This document shows, one piece after another, positions 1 through 8,971 of a DNA stretch of 64,000 bases; position 1 is the stretch's first letter, and each line of letters begins with the position of its first letter. The stretch is from Prorocentrum cordatum (taxonomy: Eukaryota; Sar; Dinophyceae; Prorocentrales; Prorocentraceae): assembly GCA_963575745.1 (NCBI GenBank), contig CAUYUJ010016689.1, positions 199,001 to 263,000 of the forward strand, in the 5' to 3' direction. A program made the translations under genes and the position numbers. A model generated the notes under the pieces. That model saw only the letters and a list, made by a program, of their open reading frames with translations. It was not told the DNA's origin and did not search any database.

Positions 1-520
1 GCTGGGCCACCCTCACTGAGCCCCACCTCCACACGCACGCACGCAAATAGCCGCGCCTAGACGGCGCATCGGCAAGCAACCATTTGAACTGAATGGAACA
101 ACTTGAGACTGAAAGGGCGCTGGCACACAGACATTGTATACAGACTAGCGCTGCGCGGCGGATGCCAACACAATCTCACGGAACGCAGAGGGAGGGGGAG
201 GGGAGAGGAGCAAGGGAGGGAGGGAGGCAGGCTAAATGGTCATAGTGATTCGCAAGATCTCGCGACTGCGGCGTCCCATTCCGCAGCCGACGATTGTAGC
301 AACAATTTTAAGTCGTCAGGGTTGTCGTGCGCTACGTTCAGGGCGTGTGCATGCACGTAACTTCTCTGCCGAAGTCGGGGGCGCCCTCCTCTCGCGTGCG
401 AAGAATGTTCCACTGCCTAGGTTGCAGAGGCGTTGCGAACCAGGTGAAGACATCACTTAGGTATTGGGCATTGCTCACGCCAGATTCTTGGGCGTACGCC
501 ACATCGCCGAGCCTTTGGGG
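1..520. other. No recognisable gene
   Basis: GC-rich sequence with a short purine-rich run (about 188-230) and a few short overlapping open frames, none of which looks coding. I see no repeat family seen elsewhere in the window until the CTTGG array begins near 521. Confidence 0.5.
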
Positions 521-1320
521 AACTTGTGGTTGTTGCTCGTTGCTCCCGAGGGCCTCTTGTGCGCCTTTTGGGAGCTTCTTGGAGCTCTTTTGGGGCTTCA
601 TGGAGGGCCTCTTGGGGGCCGTTTCAGGGCCCATTGGGTTGACATTCTCAGTATTCGCCGTGCACGGATGGGGAAACGGGCGATAACCCACGTGTAGAGA
701 CGGCGGGCATCTGTCGAACACCAAAATATTGATTCTCGACTGGCCTTCGGCACATCCCGCCACCGTGCCTGGGTTGCGGGTCTGAGGCCATTCGGAGAAC
801 CCCCTGGGAGCATCCTGGGGACCTCTCGGGGGCTTCTTGCGGCCATCTTGGGGCTCCCTGGGGGCCTGTTGGGGGCTTCTAGAGGCGTCTTGGGGTGGTG
901 ACCTCGAAATGTCCGTTCTGGTTCCCCCTCTGGGCGGGCCCCCTCTTGGGGCTGTCCTGGGGAGGGCCGTCTCGGGGGCTTCTTGGGCCGTCTGGGGGCC
1001 CTCTTGGGTCGTCGTGGCGCCCTCTTGGCGGCCTCGTTTGCCCGTCTTGGGGCGATTTCGAAAGCCGCTTGGGCCGTCTGGGATGCTTTCGTGAACGCCC
1101 ATGAGGCGAATGTGCTCGACATGCATGTAATCCCAAGCGAACGGGACGTTTTTTGCTTCTTCAGGCCCTCTTGGGACGCCTCTCGGGGGCTTCTTGGGGC
1201 GTTTTGGGGGCCTCTTGGGCCGTGGCCAGCGTGGGCGTTCTGGATCGATCTTTCATCGACTCGCGGCCCTCCGCCCCAAGGGCCTCTTGGGGCCCTCCTG
1301 GCCCGTTTTGGGGCCCCATG
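521..1320. repeat. Degenerate CTTGG/GGCC repeat array (copy 1)
   Basis: This stretch is built from short, diverged 10-15 bp units such as GGGGGCCTCTTGG and GGGCCGTCTTGG. The same vocabulary recurs at 1780-2330, 3692-4080, 4850-6020, 13090-15060, 59090-63230 and 63430-63800. A conserved boundary sequence (GCCCATCCCGCCACCGTGC type, at 741-790) sits inside it. The repeats have few stops in several frames on both strands, so they yield long but meaningless Gly/Leu/Trp-rich or Arg/Pro-rich open frames. Confidence 0.85.
741..790 (+). repeat. Boundary motif of 'element B', occurrence 1
   Basis: The sequence reads TTCGGCACATCCCGCCACCG, then a TGCCTGGGTTG-like segment and GGGTCTGAGGCC. Near-identical blocks occur at 1744-1793, 16891-16922 and 63381-63426. 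At 741, 1744 and 63381 the motif is followed by a + orientation CTTGG array, so it probably marks one end of a dispersed element. Its role is unknown. Confidence 0.7.
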
Positions 1321-1740
1321 GCGCGTTCGGCGGTCCATGAGGGAACCCCCCACCCTCCAAATCGACCGGACTGGGGTCCCGGGGGAGGGGCTCTGGGAGG
1401 AGGAAGCATCTCAAACGCCGATGAAACCCAAGGGGTCGGAGTATAAAAGCCGAATGGACTCCGAGGATTCTCCCGGGGCATCTGGCTTGGAACCTGCTCA
1501 GCTTATCCATCTCTCGTGAAGTTCGAAAGCATGTACGCCTCCAGGATCTGTGTTTTCCTTTGCCGGCATCCGCTCACATGGTTCCAGACATTGCAGGGCT
1601 TCTCCAACAAAAACACCCTTCGCTTCGCCAAGTCATCGTGTTTGCTCAGTCCACGGCCTGCCATCGACGCAGATAAGGCCGCCCAGATAAACCGCATTGG
1701 GTATAGCTTGAGAAAAGTCTCCAGAAGGCCCAAAGATCTC
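1321..1740. other. Unique-looking spacer, no gene seen
   Basis: The CTTGG vocabulary stops here and composition is more balanced. Overlapping short open frames on both strands (for example 1516-1773 + and 1503-1742 -) show no recognisable domain, so I do not call a gene. Confidence 0.4.
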
Positions 1741-1743
1741 ATG

Positions 1744-2420
1744 ACATTCCGCCCATCCCGCCACCGTGCATAGGATGTGGGTCTGAGGCCTCTTGGATGC
1801 TCGTCGGGATTTCGTCGAGGCCTCTCGGTGGCTGCCTGGAGGTAGTTCTGAGGCCTTTGGGGGGCTGTTTCGGGGCCTCGTTTGGAGCCTCTTTCGCGCC
1901 TCTTGGGGGCCTCTTGGGGGGCCTCGTGGGGGCCTCTTGGGGCCTCTTGAGGGGTCTTGGGGCCTCCAGGGCGCCTCTTGGGGCGGTGGAAGGCTCGGAT
2001 GTTCGGTTCGTGTTCCTCCTCTTGGGGCCCGCATGGGGCCCCGCCTGAGGCCGTCTGGGCCGTCTTGGGGCCCTCTCGGGCCGTCTTGGGGCCCTCTTGG
2101 GGGCCTCTCGGGCCATCTTGGAGCGATCCTGGGGCCCCTCTTGGGACGTTTTTGGAGCGTCGGAAGCTCGAAACATTGACAAACCGAGCGGGAATCTATG
2201 AATTTGGCTTCTCGGGGCCCTCTTGGGAAGGCTCTTTGAGGCCTCTTGGGACGTCTTGGGCGCTTTGGCAGCTGACTGGAGGGCACATTCGGCGACTTGG
2301 ACCGATCATGCAGCGATTCGAGGCCCTCTTGGCCCGTCTCGGGGCCCCCTTGGCCCCCGAGAAATCATGCGGGAAGACGCGCCGGAGCTTGGGGGCACGC
2401 GCCGCGCCCCAAGATATTCG
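1744..2420 (+). repeat. Element B copy: boundary motif plus CTTGG array
   Basis: It begins with the boundary motif (1744-1793). Next comes a TTGGATGCTCGTCGGGAT-type block that closely matches 63431-63480, then the CTTGG array. An internal landmark, AAGGCTCGGATGTTCGG (about 1988), matches a block near 63643. The two copies lie ~61 kb apart in the same orientation, which supports a dispersed repeat with a defined left end. Confidence 0.75.
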
Positions 2421-2429
2421 AGAAGTTGG

Positions 2430-2840
2430 GGTGCGGGCCCCTGCATCAATCTTCCGCACTGAAGATTGAGGCTCAGAGGTTGAGCAAGGGACCAGGGGGC
2501 ACTCCACTGCGTGCCACAGGGGGATGGTGGCGGATCTCTGCATTGCAACGGGTACTAGATACATGTGTTTGCTCTCGTTGAGAGCTCCAAGCCAACTGCG
2601 TTGTCGATCGCCGCCACCATGTTTCATCGCTCCCTGGATTTCTGCCAAGAACTTTGTGCCGTTGACGTACACTACGTCGTCTGTGAGGAGGTGTTGTTTA
2701 GTTTGCGCCATCTGTGCATGTTGCCGTTGCCGTACTTCCTTATCCAGTGTTTCCCAAAGGCCACAAGTTTGGCCAACACCCCAGAAATCAATGATGTGCG
2801 CTTTCTCGCTGACGCCTTTTCGGACGCTCTGGCCGCTCGC
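2430..2840 (-). CDS. Possible gene fragment, unknown product
   Basis: The minus strand is open from 3089 down to 2196. The part between about 2840 and 2430 has a balanced amino-acid mix unlike the surrounding repeat translations, with segments such as KEVRQRQHAQMAQTKQHL and DDVVYVNGTKFLAEIQGAM. The open frame begins in repeat-like sequence and runs out into the CTTGG array, so neither end can be fixed. I recognise no domain. It could be an exon remnant or chance, and it would be the only substantial minus-strand coding candidate in the window. Confidence 0.25.
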
Positions 2841-3159
2841 CCCCCACCCCCACGTCCAGACCCAGGGGGAGGGTGAAATGGGAGGGGTCAAGTCCAAGCC
2901 TGAACGCTGCAAGCCGTCTCGCTCGCTCCCACCCGCCCTCCCGTTACATGAGTAGCACCCGAGATTCAGCATAGGCAGGAGCGGCAATCGACAACCATCG
3001 GGAACCAATGCAGACGCCAGCTGGGGGCGCGAAGTCCGCGAGGTGCGCTGCGCATGCCTGGTGCGCCACGCGCTCCAGGTGCGCCACACTGAGTACTATG
3101 TCACCCCCCCTACACCATCCCTGTAACCAGCCGATGCGAGTTCACGGCGGGTTTGCGAG

Positions 3160-3225
3160 TCCGCGTGGGCGTATCACCGCAATTATTCAAGACGCTTCGC
3201 GTTCACCGCCCGCCCATTCCAGTTC
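3160..3225 (+). repeat. 'CTTCGCG box' repeat, occurrence 1
   Basis: The block contains ATTATTCAAGACGCTTCGCG followed by CCGCCCGCCCATTCC. Related blocks of the form TATT..GGCGCTTCGCGC..CCGCCA..CAGCCC occur at 4190-4236, 23513-23552, 25027-25062, 41993-42030 and 59360-59395. It is preceded by GGGCGTATCACCGCAATTAT, which also precedes the 4190 copy. Confidence 0.6.
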
Positions 3226-3387
3226 TCGCTGGACGAGGTGAAGACGGCTCCCTGACGGGATAAACATAGGCAGGAATTCATACAAGTCGTGTGCTTTGTT
3301 GTTTTTGTCCCGCGTTCTCTCTTCCTATGGCCTACTGTGCTCAGGCTTGCCTCGTGGCTGTTCGACAGTAGGTTTGTCGTACTTGCT

Positions 3388-3690
3388 ACTGTTAGTGGTG
3401 GTGGTGCTGCGGCTGGTGTTGCTGCTGGTGTTGCTGTTGTCGCTCCTGCTGGTGGTACGGTGCAGTGCTTGTGCCGCTGCTGCTGTTGGTCCTACTTCTG
3501 CTGCTGCTGCTGGCGCTGCTGGCGCTGGTGCTGATGTTGCCAGTGTTAGTGCTGCTGCTGCTGCTTGTGGTGCCGCTGCTGTTGTCAGTGGTGGTGGTGG
3601 TGGTGGTGGTGGTGCTGCTGCTGCTGGTGCTGGCTGGTGCTGGTCGCAGTGGTGGTGCTGCCGCTGCTGGTGGTGCTTCTACTGTTGACG
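3388..3690. repeat. (GCT/GGT)n trinucleotide microsatellite
   Basis: Imperfect GGT, GCT and GTT triplets run for about 300 bp. In one frame they give Ala/Val/Leu runs and on the opposite strand Ser/Thr/His runs. These are not credible proteins. The tract runs directly into a CTTGG array at about 3692. Confidence 0.85.
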
Positions 3691-3691
3691 T

Positions 3692-4110
3692 TGCTCTCTG
3701 GGGGGCCTGTCGGGGTGCTGCTGAGGCTCCGTCGTTGACCTCTTGGGGCTCCTCTGAATGGTTCGGGGTCCTCTTGGTGCTCTTTCGGGTTGCCTGGGGG
3801 TCTTTGAGCTCTCTTGGGGCTCTCTTGGGAGCCCTTTGGAGCCTCGGAAGAGGAGCTCTTGGGGCCTCCTTGGAGGCCATCGGTCACACGAGGGGCGGGG
3901 TCCCCGATTGACGCCCTCTCCTCTGGGGCCCTCACACTGGCCTTTTGGAGCCCTCTTGGGCCGATGTTTGGCCGCCCTTGGGCGTTCTTGGGCGCCAAGA
4001 AGGGCCGAAGAGGAACCCGAAAAGGGCCCAAAAAGATGCTAAGAAGGCCCCGAGGCGGTCTGGGGGAAGCCCAGGGCGGCTCAAGCGACAGCACTTCCGC
4101 GTTGGGTCGC
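3692..4110. repeat. CTTGG-type array (copy 3)
   Basis: This has the same vocabulary as the 521-1320 array (CTCTTGGGGCTC, CCCTCTTGGGCCG). It ends at about 4110, before the second CTTCGCG box. Confidence 0.75.
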
Positions 4111-4184
4111 AACCGCGTCCGTCTTGCAGTAAAAACCGGGCGGGGTCTGACCTGGTTTGGGGTCCGTTTTGCGGCCCAACATGC

Positions 4185-4240
4185 GCGTGGGCGCATCACC
4201 GCAATTATTTAATCGTTTCGCTCATTCCGCCGGCCCATAA
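4185..4240 (+). repeat. 'CTTCGCG box' repeat, occurrence 2 (diverged)
   Basis: GGGCGCATCACCGCAATTAT leads into TTAATCGTTTCGCTCATTCC and CGCCGGCCCAT. Compared with 3160-3225 it shares the upstream half closely, while the CTTCGCG core is changed to GTTTCGCTC. Confidence 0.5.
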
Positions 4241-4600
4241 TGTCGCACCGTGGTCGCCTGTCCGAGTGGTCGTTTGCAGTGTGGAGCTGCGGCGTCGGGA
4301 GCTGTGTAGTTGTCGATAAAGTTGTTAATGCTTTTTTCATGGGGCTTCCAGGTGTCTGCAGTTTTTTTGACGGCTTTGGTGCCATCGTGGGGGCGTGTTA
4401 CCTGTGGTATCCCGCTGTAGGGCCGTTCGGGCCGGGGGAAGAGACATCTTATGCGATAGGGGAACCCTCGTGTCGGAGGGTGGCGGGCTTTGACTGCTAA
4501 CATTGGCTCTGTTATCGTCCTGATGTCGTCTGGCGTTGCGGACACGGGCGTGAAGGAACACTTTCTTGTGGCGTTTCTCTTACCATCTCTTTTCTAATTG
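4241..4600. other. Balanced-composition segment with competing short ORFs
   Basis: Two overlapping frames are open. A + frame (4240-4500, ATG start, 86 codons) is hydrophobic, and a - frame (4545-4222, GTG start) is polar. Neither shows a known domain and they overlap almost completely, so at most one is real. I leave both uncalled. Confidence 0.3.
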
Positions 4601-4603
4601 GAC

Positions 4604-4790
4604 CGGAGGAGGAGGACGACGACGACGAGGAGGAGGAGGAGGAGGAAGAGGAGGAGGAGGAGGAGGAGGAAGGAGGAGGGGGATGAGGAGCGATGAGGAG
4701 CGCCTTTGTCGTCGTCGTCGTCGCCGCCGCCGCCGCCCGCCGCCGCCGCCGCCCGCCAGCGTCGTCGTCGTCGTCGTGGAGGGTCGAGGC
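4604..4790. repeat. (GGA)n, (GTC)n and (GCC)n microsatellites
   Basis: A GGA/GAC triplet run (about 4604-4684) is followed by GTCGTC and GCCGCC runs to about 4780. Open frames through it encode Gly/Arg, Ser or Pro homopolymers. Confidence 0.9.
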
Positions 4791-4839
4791 TCGAGGCTGG
4801 AGGCCGAACGAGGGGGAGGAGGACCGCCCCAACCCGCGT

Positions 4840-6020
4840 TTCCCAACTCGCGTCTGGCTGGAGTCTTGGAGGCGTCCCGGGGGTCTCCTGAGGGTTTTTT
4901 TGGATGCCTCCAGAGGATCTTTTGGAGGCCTCTTGAAGCCTCTTGAGGGCCTCTTGGGGGCCTCTTGGGGCCTTTGAGGGCGTCTTGGGGCCTCCCAGGG
5001 GCCTCCAAGGGTCGAGAACTCGAAATTCTGTTTCGTCAACCCCCTCTTGGGGCGTTCTTGAAGCGTTCTTGGGGCCCTCTTGGGCCGTTTTGGAGGCCTC
5101 TTGGGCCGTTTTGGGCCATCTTGGAGCCCTCTTGGGGGCCTCTTGGGCCCTCTTGGGGCGATCTTGGAGGCCTCTTGAGCCGTTTAGGGGCGCCGGGGAA
5201 CCGAAAAGGCTGAAACGCCCACATGTGTCCAAAACCTATGGAAAAAAACATGGTTTGTTTGCCTCTTGGGGCCCTCTTGGGAATGCACTTGGAGACCTCC
5301 TGGGGATCTTGGAAGCTTCTTGGATCATCTTGGAGACGTCTTGGGCCGTCTGGAGGGCATCTTGGGCGTCGTGGAGCGATCTTCAGGCATCTCGGACCTC
5401 TCTTGGACCGTGTTGGGGGCGTTCTTGGGGCCCTCTTGGGCCGTCCTGGAGGCCTCTGGGCCCGTCTTGGAGCCGTCTTGGGCCGTCTTGGGGCCCTCTT
5501 GGGGGCCTCTTGGGCCCTCTTGGGGCGATCTTGGAGGCCCTTTGAACCGTTTAGGGGCGTCGGGGAACCGAAAAAGTTGAAACGCCCAAATTTGTCCAAA
5601 ACCAAGAGAAAAAAAACACAGTTTGTTGCCTCTTGGCGCCCTCTTGGGAGTGCTCCTGGAGGCTTCTTGGGCCATCTTGGATCTTCGGGCGTCTCGGACC
5701 TCTCTTGGACCGTGTTGGGGGCGTTCTTGGGGCCCTCTTGGGCCGTCTTGGAGGCCTCTGGGCCCGTCTTGGAGCCGTCTTGGGCCGTCTTGGGGCCCTT
5801 TTGAGGGTCTCTTGGGCCCTCTTGTGGCGATCTTGGAGGCCTCTTGAGCCGTTTAGGGGCTTCGGGGAACCGAAAAGGTTGAAACGCCCAAATATGTCTA
5901 TTTTTTTAATTCTTGATTTTTGCCTCTTGGGGCCCTCTTGGGAGTGCTCCTGGAGGCCTCTTGGGGCATCTTGGAGGCTTGTTGGGTCATCTTGGAAACC
6001 TCTTGGACCGTCTGGTTCGA
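4840..6020 (+). repeat. CTTGG array with ~300-370 bp higher-order units
   Basis: Short CTTGG units are organised into larger repeats. The block GGGGAACCGAAAAGG followed by TGAAACGCCCA recurs at about 5193, 5561 and 5863 (spacings 368 and 302), each time followed by an A-rich segment and then CTCTTGGGGCCCTCTTGGGA. The array therefore expanded by duplication of composite units, not only of the short motif. Confidence 0.85.
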
Positions 6021-7120
6021 ATTTGTTTTTGGCAGGGGTGGTGGGCCTGCACAGCAGGCAATATGCCCTCACCCCTGGCAAACTGAACTTGTCGTATTGT
6101 TGGAAAGGCTCGATCCAGACTTCGAAGGCCCGCTGACGACCCCCCCCACCAAGACCCAGGGAGGGTGGCATTTTGACCCGGGACCCCGCCCCCGGGCCCT
6201 CCTTCCCCCCCCCCCCGCAGGGGGATAGTGGGAAGGGGCTTCCCTTCGACTTAACTGCGACGAGGTTCCCACTCTTTGTTTCTCAACATTCTTTGGGGCT
6301 GACGACGACGACGACGACGACGACGACAGCGTCTTCCACACGCCGAAGGGTCGGCGGATTCCGGTGCAATGTGCACATTGATTTTGCATTGTGTTCTGTA
6401 AGGGGTGGCTGGGGGGGTGTCATTGCACACAGGAGGCAATGCGCCCGCCCCCCCGCCGTCCTCGACAAAGACCCATGCGAAGTGATCGCGGGGCGTCCGC
6501 GCGTGACCCAGATGTTTGTGCCAAGTGTATTTTGTTTTGTTTTTGAAAGGGATGGTGGGGGGGTCGGCATTGGCTCGGATTTGTGGCCAGTCGGGTGGGG
6601 GAGGGGGTGCATATTAATGTGGAGAAGCCGTAAGCCCCGCCCCGAAGGTGAAGAAGGTGGTAATATGGAAGAGGAAACGTTCTAAGCCACCTCGGCCCAC
6701 AGGGCTGGCGGGATTCCTCTTAACTCCTCCCTCCTCCTCCTCGCTCCTCGATCCCTCGTCGCTCCTCCTCCCTCCATGTCCTCTGCCTCCGTCAGCCCGC
6801 TCCGCCGACCGCCACCCGCCGTCGGCGCCCGCCCCCCCGAGGGCTCCGTGCAGCTCGACGACGCGGACCCAAACGGGGGGTCCCTCCGCCACGCCCCGCG
6901 CCGAGCGCAGCGGACGCGGCGGGTCCCCGGATCTCCAACGCAATGAAAATTCAATGCGCAGCTTTTTCGTCGTGTTCGGCCTCTGGGGGCACTCGTCAGG
7001 CTCCGGACCATTAGGAAATGACTCGGGATGAGAAGCCTGCCCCGGGGAAAGGGTCGCGACTTCTGGGGACCCCGCGTTGAATAAATCAAAGAATGAACGC
7101 GTTCTGTAGGCGCTTGGAGG
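6021..7120. other. No gene; mixed low-complexity sequence
   Basis: It includes a (GAC)n run at about 6301-6328, poly-C and poly-G runs, and CT-rich sequence at about 6720-6780. Two related blocks with GGGTGG and CAGGCAATATGCCC-like sequence (about 6039-6086 and 6403-6460) suggest an old duplication. Long minus-strand frames here are Pro/Arg/Gly-rich and I do not consider them genes. Confidence 0.45.
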
Positions 7121-7234
7121 GTGGGGTCCAGAAACGCTTCCCCCCCCCACCCGATTCCAGGGGGGAGATTCGACCCCCCCCCCGCTCCCCCTAGGGTTCG
7201 AACCCCCTCTCCTCCCCCGGCCTGCGCCGGCGCC

Positions 7235-7460
7235 GGCGTGGTCCTGGGCCCAGGCCTGGGCCTGGGCCTGGGCGCGGGGGTGGGCGTGGGCTCGGGCGTG
7301 GGCGTGGGCGTGGGCCCCAAGAGGGCCACAGGAGGTCCCCAAGAGAGTCCTGGAGGGCTCCGAGAGGGTCCCAAGACGGCCCAAGAGGGCCCTGGGACGG
7401 CCAACGAGAGCCCCAAGACGGCCCAAAAGAGCCAAAACGATCCCCAGGAAGGCCCGGAAA
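7235..7460 (-). repeat. GGGCCT/GGGCGT hexamers, then reversed CTTGG array
   Basis: Hexamers (about 7235-7315) lead into CCAAGAGGGCC and CCAAGACGGCC units. These are the reverse complement of the CTTGG vocabulary. The same reversed array, including an ACAGGAGGTCCCCAAGAG segment, is found at 17280-17360. Confidence 0.75.
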
Positions 7461-7478
7461 CGCAATATTCATTGATTA

Positions 7479-7610
7479 TCGCAAGTCTTTTTGCTAGATT
7501 GTTATATGTCGTACCAAGGCCTTGACACCAAGCTCCAAGACCCTAAGCCAGCGACCTCGCGCCCCCACAACTTATACGCGCTGTCCATCCCCGTGCTGAG
7601 GAGATCTAAT
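7479..7610. repeat. Conserved end block of the reversed array
   Basis: The block shares CACCAAG, CTCCAAGACCCTAAG, a CAGCGACC/CAAGCGATC segment and CGCGCTGTCCATCCCCGTGC with 17485-17612. Both follow a reversed CTTGG array, so the array plus this block form one dispersed unit. Confidence 0.7.
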
Positions 7611-7652
7611 ATCGAAGACGCCTACAGCGAATCACCGCCGCCCCCTGCCTTT
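7611..7652 (+). repeat. Element A copy 1, left end (before the LINE insertion)
   Basis: The segment ATCGAAGACGCCTAC...CACCGCCGCCCCCTGCC matches the left end of element A at 14543, 58977 and 61855. Here it stops at base 7652, where the LINE begins. The matching sequence resumes at 12996. Confidence 0.9.
7636..7652 (+). repeat. Target-site duplication, left copy
   Basis: CGCCGCCCCCTGCCTTT is repeated without mismatch at 12996-13012, just after the LINE poly(A) tail. In uninterrupted element A copies (about 14569 and 59004) this sequence occurs once and runs on into TTGGAAGCGCC. This is direct empty-site evidence for insertion. The last T could instead belong to the spliced leader. Confidence 0.95.
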
Positions 7653-7673
7653 CCGTAGCCATTTTGGCTCAAG
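7652..7673 (+). other. Dinoflagellate spliced-leader (DinoSL) sequence at the LINE 5' end
   Basis: The 22 bases match the conserved dinoflagellate leader exactly, including GTAGCCATTTTGGCTCAAG, with T at the variable first position. In dinoflagellates this leader is trans-spliced onto the 5' ends of nuclear mRNAs. Its position directly after the target-site duplication means the LINE was copied from a mature trans-spliced transcript. No SL RNA gene body (Sm site, intron half) follows, so this is a relict leader and not an SL RNA gene. Confidence 0.95.
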
Positions 7674-7762
7674 TTCGAAACGTTGCCCTGGCGCTTCGAA
7701 CTTGGACGCAGCCAAGGGGTTGGCCCGAGCGTCCCGAGGATAGTCCTCACCTTTACCTTCTG
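7674..7762 (+). other. LINE 5' untranslated region
   Basis: This lies between the leader and the first in-frame ATG of ORF1 (7763). The ORF1 frame stays open through it, so a non-ATG start cannot be excluded, but the family is expected to use ATG. A second in-frame ATG follows at 7811. Confidence 0.6.
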
Positions 7763-8857
7763 ATGCCAGGGATCATTCCACGGATTACTCCTGCTTATCC
7801 CTCGGCCGCGATGTCGAGCTCAGAGGTCCTGGCCGCACTTGGTTCGATGAAGAGTGAGTTGCTCACGGCGATAGGAGCGGCTAACGCCAGGACCGACGCC
7901 TTGGAGCTTCAGATCCAGGGGCTTCAAGCGCAGCAAGTCTCGTCGGTGCAGGAGATGCAAACGATGGTGACCTCCATGTCGGCCAGCTGGGAGGCGCGCT
8001 CCCAGCAGATCACGGGCTCGGCGATTGTGGTTGATGACGGCAATGGCTGGCATGACTGCCCTGAGGGTTCGGCAGGACACCAGGCGCTTGCTGAAGTTGA
8101 GAAAAAGATGGAAGCAAAGTTTGAGAACATTCAAGAGCAGTTATCAATCATTTCGGCGATTTCACGCACACCATCGACGGCTGCGAGTTCGGACAGTGGG
8201 GGCACCTCTAGACGTAAGCGCCCTGCGACAGGACCCATGCCTGAGATGTTCACCGACGCGCTTCAGAACAATGAGAAGGACACGCATAACCCTTGCAGGA
8301 TTTGGATTGGTGGATGGCCACGTGAGGTGCTTTCGCAATATCGGAAGGAGCACTGGGAGTGGTACAAGACTCAGGTGCCCCAGGACATGATTTCTAATAC
8401 CCAGCCATCGTTCCAGCGAACGAGCCGTTCGTACTCGGTGGTGTTTGAGACGGAGGAGGCTGCGAATCGGTTCAAGCAGTGGGCCTTCACGACACCATCG
8501 CAATGGAATGACTATCGTGATCGAGCAAAGACGTTCCCCATTCGTGTTCGAGGCGACATTCCCCTTCCTGCTCGGCTGAGGAAGAGTACACTGTCGTGCT
8601 TGTGGGAGCCGATGAGGGTGAAGCTGACGTCCAAGGGCCTCTGGAACGGCTCGCTGAGGATGGGCTGCTCTGGCTATGGCTCTGGTCGTTTTCAGATTTC
8701 GACGGATGCGGACTCGTGGGCCCTGTTCACGTTGAAGACAGAGGAGGGCCAGTTCGTCATCGTCCCCAACCGTGAAGAGCTGTATCAGTGGAAGTTCACC
8801 GATGCTGAGATTGATTTCATCATCGACATTGCTGTTAAGAACAAACCGTACCTGTAG
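7763..8857 (+). CDS. LINE ORF1 protein (coiled coil + RRM-like RNA-binding domain)
   Basis: 364 codons from the ATG at 7763 to TAG at 8855. The N-terminal third (about residues 17-85) is a heptad-rich helix (MKSELLTAIGAANARTDALE and following), as in trimerising LINE ORF1 proteins. A basic patch, SRRKRPATGP, leads to a domain starting RIWIGGWP and, about 45 residues later, RSYSVVFETEEAANRFKQW. These resemble the RNP2 and RNP1 strands of an RNA-recognition motif. By family the protein would coat the LINE RNA in the ribonucleoprotein used for reverse transcription. The frame is intact, unlike the downstream ORF. The RRM assignment is by eye. Confidence 0.8.
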   Translation: MPGIIPRITPAYPSAAMSSSEVLAALGSMKSELLTAIGAANARTDALELQIQGLQAQQVSSVQEMQTMVTSMSASWEARSQQITGSAIVVDDGNGWHDCPEGSAGHQALAEVEKKMEAKFENIQEQLSIISAISRTPSTAASSDSGGTSRRKRPATGPMPEMFTDALQNNEKDTHNPCRIWIGGWPREVLSQYRKEHWEWYKTQVPQDMISNTQPSFQRTSRSYSVVFETEEAANRFKQWAFTTPSQWNDYRDRAKTFPIRVRGDIPLPARLRKSTLSCLWEPMRVKLTSKGLWNGSLRMGCSGYGSGRFQISTDADSWALFTLKTEEGQFVIVPNREELYQWKFTDAEIDFIIDIAVKNKPYL

Positions 8858-8971
8858 GATGGGGTATGGCGGACACCCACGACCAGGACAGATCAGGTTC
8901 CGCCTCTGCTGAACATAGGGAGCGACATCAGTGGGGATGCACGCGATTCAGCTGAGTGTTATGAGCCTGCC

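Noticed and set aside
338-1353. Long open frames on both strands through the CTTGG arrays (for example 338-1126 -, 598-1353 -, and similar ones at 1633-2286, 4594-5232, 13489-14613, 60675-61649 and 62973-63881)
   Set aside because: They translate the same short degenerate repeat in different frames, both strands are open together, starts are arbitrary and no domain is present.
7652-7673. SL RNA gene
   Set aside because: Only the leader exon is present. No donor GT with an Sm-site-containing intron half follows; instead LINE sequence begins at once.
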